Shown piece after piece: positions 6,399 through 11,354 of a DNA stretch of 11,354 nt (positions are counted from its first letter, which is position 1; the number at the start of each line of letters is the position of its first letter). The translations under genes and the position numbers were made by a program. Source of the DNA: Nitrosomonas sp. (GTDB lineage: Bacteria; Pseudomonadota; Gammaproteobacteria; Burkholderiales; Nitrosomonadaceae); contig JAOULU010000024.1 in NCBI GenBank assembly GCA_029881855.1, positions 1 through 11,354 of the forward strand. Reading direction: 5' to 3'. Below the pieces are notes generated by a model. The model was not told where the DNA came from. It saw only the letters and a program-made list of their open reading frames with translations, and searched no databases.

Positions 6399-7068
6399 TG
6401 GCTTGATCGATCATTATTTTTCCATCCCGCATGGCAATTTGTCGGTGAGCCCGTGCACCGAGTTCACGATCATGTGTGACGACAATTAATGTGGTGCCAG
6501 TTTTATGGTGGTTTTCTAGCAATGTCATAACTTCAGCACCAATTTGATGATCCAGGTTTCCGGTCGGTTCATCTGCCAGGATGGCGGTCGGCCGCATAAT
6601 GGTGGCGCGGGCGATAGCAACGCGCTGACGTTGTCCACCTGAAAGTTCAGATGGGCGGTGCTGTGCACGATCTTGTAACTCAAATGCCAGTAATGCTTCA
6701 TTAACACGCGTGTGACGCTCTTTGGGTGCTAAGCCACTGAGTATCAGTGGTAATTCAATATTTTCAGCAGCAGTTAAACGTGGGACCAGATGAAAAGTTT
6801 GGAAAACAAAGCCGATTTTTTCACGACGGATTTGTGCTTGTTCGGTCTCTGACAAGTCTGTGACTATTTTTCCATCCAGTTCGTAATGCCCACTATCTGG
6901 CTTGTCGAGTAAGCCGATAATATTTAACAAGGTTGATTTTCCTGAGCCTGACGGCCCCATAATAGAGACATATTCTCCAGATTTGATGCTAAGATTGATT
7001 TCGTTGAGCGCATGAACAGCCTGATCACCCATGTGGAAAATTCGGGTTATTTCAGTAAGTTGGATCAT
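6385..7068 (-). CDS. ABC transporter ATP-binding protein, MacB/LolD type
   Basis: The ATPase that powers the neighbouring FtsX-type permeases; 227 aa, the usual length for the LolD/MacB-type stand-alone subunit. All motifs are intact: Walker A GPSGSGKST (38-46), Q-loop Gln90 ('FVFQTFHLVP'), signature LSGGQRQRVAIARA (from 142), Walker B 'ILADEPTGNLD' with Asp166 and Glu167, and switch His199 ('VVTHD'). 'TFHLVPRLTAAENIELPL' after the Q-loop is the family's typical stretch. The start ATG overlaps the adaptor stop by 4 nt, and its 3' end overlaps the first permease by 14 nt. LolD was considered, but the adaptor and two MacB-like permeases point to a MacAB-type efflux or export system, not lipoprotein release. 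Confidence 0.95.
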   Translation of the reverse strand: MIQLTEITRIFHMGDQAVHALNEINLSIKSGEYVSIMGPSGSGKSTLLNIIGLLDKPDSGHYELDGKIVTDLSETEQAQIRREKIGFVFQTFHLVPRLTAAENIELPLILSGLAPKERHTRVNEALLAFELQDRAQHRPSELSGGQRQRVAIARATIMRPTAILADEPTGNLDHQIGAEVMTLLENHHKTGTTLIVVTHDRELGARAHRQIAMRDGKIMIDQANDTI

Positions 7069-8210
7069 GGTTCGATCGTTTTTTGTTGTACAGTCGTACC
7101 TACTTTGACTTCATCTTGATCAAATGACACTAGCACCTGATCACCTTCTTTCAAACCACTCAGTACTTCAGTAAAACTCCAATTGGTCAAACCAGTTTGC
7201 AACTGTTGTTGTTGCAGTTTGCTGTTTTTTCCTAATAGTAGAACAGTATTGTTTTGGCGTATGGCTTGTGTTGGGATACGTAACACATTTTTGCGGCTTT
7301 CAAGAATCACCTCTACATCTGCACTGTATCCAACGAGGATGGGTTCAATTGGGGTTTGTATAAAACTAACATCAACATCAACGGTTCGAGCCTGTTTTTC
7401 AATTTCTGTTACATAGGGTGCTATGCGCCGGATTAAACCATCAAAAACCTTTTCTGACATAGCGTCTAATGTAATGCGTGCTTGTTGCCCAAGCTTGATT
7501 TTTGGCGCATCAACTTCATCCATTGGTGCGCTGACATATAAACAAGTGTCGTCAATGAGGTCTATTGCCGGTGGTGTAGGAACACCAGGTGGTGACGGTG
7601 TGGTGTACTCACCAAGCTCACCAGTAATCTGTGCAATCACACCATCAAATGGTGCTGTTATGATAGTTCTATCCAGCCCGGCATCTATGACATGAATTTG
7701 TGCTTCAGCACGTTTAACATCTGATAGGGCAGCATCACAACTGGCTTGACGTGCACGAGCATTGGCGTCTGCATCTTCAGCTCGTTGTGAGCTGATGAAC
7801 CCTTGTTTCACCAATTGTTCGGTACGCGCAGATTCTCGTTGAGCATTTTCGGCAATGATGCAGGCTTCACGACGGCGTTCATGAGACATGGCCAGTTGAC
7901 GCTGTGCCAGTTCACGTTCTGCGTCTAGATCTTTATTCCAAAGTTCTAGTAGGATTTGGTCTTTAGAGACGCGATCACCTTCTTTAACCCAAATTTTGGC
8001 AATTTGTCCGCCTGAAGCAGGTGCAAGATTAGCCCGCTGACATGATTTTATGGTGCCAGCGCGTGTATTAACAGCTGTAGCTTCGACTTTGCCACGGGTT
8101 ATGGTCGCTAATTCCACTTCAATAGGATGTGTGCGAGTAACATACCAGATTGTTAGTGCTGCAATACTAATGACAATGAATACGATGATTATTTTTTTGG
8201 ATTGCAGCAT
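7065..8210 (-). CDS. Periplasmic adaptor (membrane fusion) protein, MacA/HlyD family
   Basis: The adaptor of the ABC export system, predicted to bridge the inner-membrane permeases to an outer-membrane channel; 381 aa from ATG 8208-8210. The N-terminus has a signal-anchor helix (about 6-24). Then come the first lipoyl half ('ANLAPASGGQIAKIWVKEGDRV'-type, about 58-88), a long charged coiled-coil hairpin (about 92-178, rich in Glu, Arg, Ala and Gln), the second lipoyl half with 'ITAPFDGVIA' (184-193), and the beta-barrel and membrane-proximal domains. An unusual proline-rich stretch ('TTPSPPGVPTPP') sits at about 203-214. An in-frame TTG at 8238-8240 would add ten residues; ATG 8210 is preferred because the membrane anchor then begins directly, though neither start has a clear ribosome binding site. 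First gene of the operon; no TolC-like gene is in the window. Confidence 0.92.
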   Translation of the reverse strand: MLQSKKIIIVFIVISIAALTIWYVTRTHPIEVELATITRGKVEATAVNTRAGTIKSCQRANLAPASGGQIAKIWVKEGDRVSKDQILLELWNKDLDAERELAQRQLAMSHERRREACIIAENAQRESARTEQLVKQGFISSQRAEDADANARARQASCDAALSDVKRAEAQIHVIDAGLDRTIITAPFDGVIAQITGELGEYTTPSPPGVPTPPAIDLIDDTCLYVSAPMDEVDAPKIKLGQQARITLDAMSEKVFDGLIRRIAPYVTEIEKQARTVDVDVSFIQTPIEPILVGYSADVEVILESRKNVLRIPTQAIRQNNTVLLLGKNSKLQQQQLQTGLTNWSFTEVLSGLKEGDQVLVSFDQDEVKVGTTVQQKTIEP

Positions 8211-8261
8211 AATTAGAATACTGATGTATGTTGGTGACAATACGACATTTTGCAGAGCTTC

Positions 8262-8290
8262 ATTATATATTTTACACGTTCAAGTTTTAA
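8262..8290 (-). promoter_or_regulatory. Possible sigma-70 promoter for the adaptor-ABC operon
   Basis: On the minus strand, TTAAAA (8290-8285, 4 of 6 to TTGACA), a 17-nt spacer and a perfect TATAAT (8267-8262) place a start site near 8255, about 45 nt before the adaptor ATG. It lies in the 105-bp divergent spacer shared with the MutS-like gene, whose own promoter must overlap it; a plus-strand TATATT at 8266-8271 is the only candidate -10 seen for that gene. Confidence 0.4.
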
Positions 8291-8315
8291 TTCTTATGTT
8301 GAATAGAGAATAACC

Positions 8316-9968
8316 ATGAATTCATTCAATTTATCTGCTGAAATTTGGCGAGATACATCGCTATTATCCAGTACAGACCAACCAGCAAGTATTGACGATC
8401 TACAACCGACAGAATCAAATCATGGTGTGCTTGATCCCAAAACATATGAAGCTGTTGAGGCGGAAGCTTTGTTTGCAAAAATAAATTACACCAAAACTAA
8501 GATAGGCAAGTTAGTTTTATATCGATCACTTGTGCACACAGTATCAACTGCACCTGTTGTACAACAGAAACAGGCTGGCTTGCAAGAAGTTGCTGAGAAC
8601 CCTGAATTATTCAAAGCACTGTCAGATTATATTGATCGGTTAATCGTTGGTGAAAAATTGTTGCATCATTTGCTTTATGGAGAATTTGTCGGTGGATTAA
8701 CGACTAATGAGCCTGTTGCAGGTTCAAGCAAGCTTGAATTTGGTGGTCATGGCTATCGGCAGTTTAAAGACGGTACACAATTTGTGGTGGATATGGTTGA
8801 AGCTGTAAATACCTTACCAGACCCAAAGAGTTTATATCTGCGTGAATTAATAACGACAATTAATGATTTTGGGAAATCTCGTATCTATTCGTTAATGCAA
8901 GGGCCCATTTTTCTGGCCGGCGGAAAATTTAAAACGAAAAAAGAAAAACCCAGGTTCTTGCCATTGCCACGTTTTAGGCCTTCTATCTTTAAGTGGATGC
9001 CCATGCTGCTCTTTGCAATAGCAGTTTACGGTATTCTTTTTGCATTTGAAACGATGTTGCCCGATTTAGGGGCATCTTACATTGGTTATGGCATTCTGGC
9101 GTTAACAGTACCTGTCTTCCCGATCATTATGTTGGCGATTGGCGTTTCTGATCGCGATAGTGTGATCTATCCATTACGTAAGCAATTCAGGCAAAGCCCT
9201 GAGTTGGCAAGGGTGATGAAAGCACTTGGGCTACTAGATGAATTGATGTCAATTCATCGCTATGCACAATCTTTCGATGGCGACAAGGTGTTGCCAGATG
9301 TTATAGCCAAGAAACACCATCTGCTTACGGCCATTAAAGCAAGGAACCCAATATTAATTGATGATATTCCAGATTATGTGCCGAATGATATTCTGCTTGA
9401 TGCAGAAGATCGATTAGTCATTATCACAGGACCTAACAGTGGCGGGAAAACTGCCTACTGTAAAACAATAGCTCAGATCCAGTTGTTGGGACAGATGGGT
9501 TGCTACATTCCTGCTGTAAAAGTGCAATTGGTACCAGTTGACCATATTTATTATCAAGTGCCAGATCCCGGACAGCTAGATGAAGGAATGGGTCGTTTTG
9601 GACATGAATTAAAACGTACGCGTGAAATATTTTTCAACTCAACATCGCGTAGTCTTGTGGTATTAGATGAATTATCTGAAGGCACAACATTTGAAGAAAA
9701 AATGACCTTGTCTGAATATGTTCTTAAAGGGTTCCATCAACTTGGCGCGACTATTTTATTAGTAACGCATAATCACGAATTATGTGAGCGCTTACAAAAA
9801 GAGAATATTGGTCGGTATTTGCAAATTGAGTTTAAATCAGAAGGTTCAACACACCGATTGATAGCTGGTGTGTCTCGGGTTAGTCATGCCGATCGTGTCG
9901 CTAGCAAGCTTGGCTTTAGTAAAGAAGATGTAGAAAAACATGTTGAGAAGCAGCGTGAAGGGAAATAA
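8316..9968 (+). CDS. Membrane-anchored MutS-superfamily ATPase (no mismatch-recognition domain)
   Basis: A 550-residue protein whose C-terminal third is a MutS-type ATPase: 'VIITGPNSGGKTAYCK' with Walker A G372-T379, 'LLGQMGCYIPA' (390-400), Walker B 'LVVLDELSEGT' (447-457, catalytic Glu452) and the switch 'VTHNHEL' (483-489). The N-terminal part resembles MutS core/lever regions ('LDPKTYEAVEAEALFAKINYTKTKIGKLVLYRSL'-like, about 39-72). The mismatch-binding domain with Phe-X-Glu and the C-terminal clamp of true MutS are absent, and the length is well below the about 850 aa of MutS. Two strongly hydrophobic stretches, about 227-248 and 254-277, are predicted membrane helices flanked by a basic, Pro-rich segment. 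The protein is therefore probably an inner-membrane ATPase rather than a repair factor. Start ATG 8316 has only a weak AGAGAA site. Divergent from the ABC operon. The cellular role is unknown. Confidence 0.85.
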   Translation: MNSFNLSAEIWRDTSLLSSTDQPASIDDLQPTESNHGVLDPKTYEAVEAEALFAKINYTKTKIGKLVLYRSLVHTVSTAPVVQQKQAGLQEVAENPELFKALSDYIDRLIVGEKLLHHLLYGEFVGGLTTNEPVAGSSKLEFGGHGYRQFKDGTQFVVDMVEAVNTLPDPKSLYLRELITTINDFGKSRIYSLMQGPIFLAGGKFKTKKEKPRFLPLPRFRPSIFKWMPMLLFAIAVYGILFAFETMLPDLGASYIGYGILALTVPVFPIIMLAIGVSDRDSVIYPLRKQFRQSPELARVMKALGLLDELMSIHRYAQSFDGDKVLPDVIAKKHHLLTAIKARNPILIDDIPDYVPNDILLDAEDRLVIITGPNSGGKTAYCKTIAQIQLLGQMGCYIPAVKVQLVPVDHIYYQVPDPGQLDEGMGRFGHELKRTREIFFNSTSRSLVVLDELSEGTTFEEKMTLSEYVLKGFHQLGATILLVTHNHELCERLQKENIGRYLQIEFKSEGSTHRLIAGVSRVSHADRVASKLGFSKEDVEKHVEKQREGK

Positions 9969-10071
9969 ATATTGCCTGAATAAAAAATATTATGGGTTCT
10001 GAAATTAAACGGTATGTAAATTTGTAAAAGTGGCATGTTATTGTATGAGCACACAAGGGCCGTTTGCCATA

Positions 10072-10137
10072 AATGAGAATATATCATCGTTTTATTTGCT
10101 AGTAGTTTAGTGGCACTAGTGTATTTTGATTCTCATT
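10072..10137. repeat. Long-range 9-bp inverted repeat AATGAGAAT / ATTCTCATT
   Basis: AATGAGAAT (10072-10080) and its exact reverse complement ATTCTCATT (10129-10137) are 48 nt apart. Each arm resembles a half of a Fur-box-like element (compare AATGATAAT), but neither forms a full site with its flanks. It could be two separate operator half-sites or the stem of a large RNA hairpin. Function not shown. Confidence 0.4.
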
Positions 10138-10318
10138 GATTCTTAAGTTTGGTGCGCTACAAATCATTTATGTGCATTATCTGGATGTAAGCAATGATTG
10201 TGTCAGGTTTATGCTAAACTTTCCTAGTAAATAAGCTGTGTTATCTTTTTATGCTTTATTCGCTATTATGTATCTGAAAGTTTTATATTAAGCTGTTGTT
10301 TCGCGCTTGGTAGAGACT

Positions 10319-10350
10319 TTGACATGCAATGTTGTTTTAGTAATTACAAT
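10319..10350 (+). promoter_or_regulatory. Possible nadK promoter
   Basis: A perfect TTGACA (10319-10324) lies about 55 nt before nadK. The best -10-like hexamer, TACAAT (10345-10350), is at 20 nt, longer than ideal; at 17 nt only AATTAC is found. The -35 hexamer is suggestive but the promoter as a whole is weak. Confidence 0.3.
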
Positions 10351-10377
10351 CTATGTGTTATTTTTGTATGATCTACT

Positions 10378-11250
10378 ATGAGTTTCCCATTTAAAACAAT
10401 CGCGCTTATCGGTAAACATCAGAACCCGGAAATTGTGACACCGATACTTAATTTGGCTGAATATCTTACCCAGCGCAATTTTGAGGTGCTCGTGGATCAC
10501 TTGACTGCATCGCATTTTTCCAGTGATACGTATCGTGCATTAACGATAGAGGAAATTGGTCAGCAAGCTGATTTGGCAGTTGTCATGGGTGGTGACGGCA
10601 CGATGCTAAATATTGCGCGCATACTTGCATCATATGATGTCCCACTAATTGGTATTAATCAAGGTCGATTAGGGTTCTTAACCGATCTATCAACGGATAC
10701 CATGTTGGAAACGCTGGATGAAATGTTGGAAGGGCAGTATACAACAGAACGTCGTATGTTATTGTATGCGGAAGTTTTACGTAATGAAGAATGTATTTAT
10801 AGTGCCCTAGCATTTAATGATGTCGTGTTATACCGAGGTATGAGCAGTGGCATGATTGAATTTGAGGTAAAAATTAATCATGAATATGTTAATAAATTAC
10901 GTGCAGATGGTCTTATTATGGCAACCCCGACAGGCTCAACAGCCTATGCATTATCATCAGGAGGGCCAATCTTGCACCCTAGTCTTGATCTGATTTCACT
11001 GGTGCCTGTTTGTCCTCATACTTTGAGTAATCGTCCTATTGTCGTTGGCCCAGATGCCTGTGTAGAAGTTCATTTGCATAGCTCTTCAGTTGTGCGTATT
11101 CATTGCGATAGTCACACATATTTTGATTTAGAACAGACAGATAAAATTATTGTGCAGCGTTTCCCAAAAACCGTCAGACTATTGCATTCAGCAAACCATA
11201 GCTATTACCGTATGTTACGTGAAAAGCTGGGTTGGAGTGAATTTCCCTAA
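10378..11250 (+). CDS. nadK: NAD kinase
   Basis: Cytosolic enzyme that phosphorylates NAD+ at the 2' position of the adenosine ribose to make NADP+, the only de novo source of NADP in the cell. The 290 residues match the family length and motifs: 'VVMGGDGTMLNIAR' (GGDGT at 71-75, catalytic Asp73), 'GINQGRLGFLTDL' (92-104), 'FNDVVL' with Asn147 and Asp148 for substrate binding, and the Gly/Thr-rich 'DGLIMATPTGSTAYALSSGG' (177-196). 'LVPVCPHTLSNRP' (208-220) and the C-terminal 'YYRMLREKLGWSE' are of the betaproteobacterial kind, from memory. No Shine-Dalgarno sequence is evident before ATG 10378, but the N-terminus agrees with homologues. recN follows after 19 bp, a common proteobacterial pairing, so both are probably on one transcript. 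Confidence 0.97.
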   Translation: MSFPFKTIALIGKHQNPEIVTPILNLAEYLTQRNFEVLVDHLTASHFSSDTYRALTIEEIGQQADLAVVMGGDGTMLNIARILASYDVPLIGINQGRLGFLTDLSTDTMLETLDEMLEGQYTTERRMLLYAEVLRNEECIYSALAFNDVVLYRGMSSGMIEFEVKINHEYVNKLRADGLIMATPTGSTAYALSSGGPILHPSLDLISLVPVCPHTLSNRPIVVGPDACVEVHLHSSSVVRIHCDSHTYFDLEQTDKIIVQRFPKTVRLLHSANHSYYRMLREKLGWSEFP

Positions 11251-11269
11251 TCATTATCAAATTCCAATA

Positions 11270-11354
11270 ATGCTAAGACATCTAAGCATCAAGAATTTTG
11301 TGATTGTTGATCAAATTGACCTTGAGTTTCTGCCTGGTTTTACAGTGTTAACAG
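11270..11354 (+). CDS. recN: DNA repair ATPase RecN, N-terminal fragment cut by the window end
   Basis: The first 28 codons read MLRHLSIKNFVIVDQIDLEF followed by LPGFTVLT, the standard RecN N-terminus that leads directly into the Walker A loop (GETGAGKS) just beyond the window. RecN is an SMC-like ATPase acting in double-strand-break repair. The frame is open to the last base, so the truncation comes from the window edge. It starts 19 bp after the nadK stop on the same strand. Confidence 0.93.
   Translation, partial: MLRHLSIKNFVIVDQIDLEFLPGFTVLT

Larger units (their letters stand above)
9969..10377. other. 409-bp AT-rich intergenic region without a recognised gene
   Basis: This spacer separates the MutS-like gene from nadK. 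No tRNA, small RNA family, CIRCE element or convincing ORF was recognised; the best small ORF (10045-10110, 21 codons) has no ribosome binding site. It contains a 9-bp inverted repeat (10072-10080 and 10129-10137), the heptamer TGATTCT twice at 10-bp spacing (10127-10133, 10137-10143) and a consensus -35 hexamer close to nadK. The unusual length among otherwise tightly packed genes suggests regulatory DNA or an unrecognised short gene or RNA. Confidence 0.6.

Noticed and set aside
8211..8240. TTG start adding ten residues to the adaptor protein
   Set aside because: No ribosome binding site, a rare start codon, and the predicted -10 and start point leave little leader; ATG 8210 begins right before the membrane anchor.
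10032..10070. TGGCA...TGCCA inverted repeat considered as terminator of the MutS-like gene
   Set aside because: The stem is only 5 bp with a loop of more than 25 nt and no T-run follows.
9884..10087. 67-codon minus-strand open frame overlapping the end of the MutS-like gene
   Set aside because: Half of it is the antisense of the MutS-like C-terminus and the product has no recognisable feature.
10045..10110. 21-codon plus-strand ORF in the nadK upstream spacer
   Set aside because: No Shine-Dalgarno sequence and no sign of coding constraint; expected by chance in AT-rich DNA.

Overview
The window is a stretch of AT-rich chromosome from a flagellated Gram-negative proteobacterium. A betaproteobacterium, perhaps Nitrosomonadales-like, is favoured. 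The NAD kinase carries 'LVPVCPHTLSNRP', as I remember it from betaproteobacterial NadK, and an EI24-family protein with 'RYDALAEHAD' and nadK followed by recN fit the same group. This placement rests on recalled family features, not on a search. No insertion sequence, tRNA, rRNA, CRISPR array or phage gene was seen, and every coding region outside the window edges looks intact.

Region 1 (1-2969) is the end of a flagellar/motility cluster. The C-terminal part of the flagellar sigma factor FliA (sigma-28) leads into the stator genes motC and motD, all on the plus strand. Tail-to-tail with them, 4 bp away, lie flgN and flgM on the minus strand: an export chaperone and the anti-sigma factor that inhibits FliA. 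flgM starts with TTG and is preceded by a near-perfect sigma-28 promoter. FliA would therefore drive its own inhibitor from a promoter about 2.5 kb away, which makes a compact negative-feedback circuit.

Region 2 (2970-3980) holds a divergent intergenic segment and a gene for an EI24/CysZ-like inner-membrane protein.

Region 3 (4000-8210, minus strand) is a tightly coupled four-gene ABC export operon: periplasmic adaptor (MacA/HlyD type), ATPase (MacB/LolD type) and two different FtsX/MacB-type permeases. All junctions overlap, by 4, 14 and 4 nt. No outer-membrane TolC partner is in the window.

Region 4 (8316-9968, plus strand), divergent from the ABC operon, encodes a MutS-superfamily ATPase. 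It lacks the mismatch-recognition domain and has two predicted transmembrane segments before the ATPase domain. This is the least ordinary gene of the window.

Region 5 (9969-11354) is a 409-bp AT-rich spacer with a long-range inverted repeat, then nadK (NAD kinase) and the first 28 codons of recN (DNA repair ATPase), 19 bp apart and probably co-transcribed.
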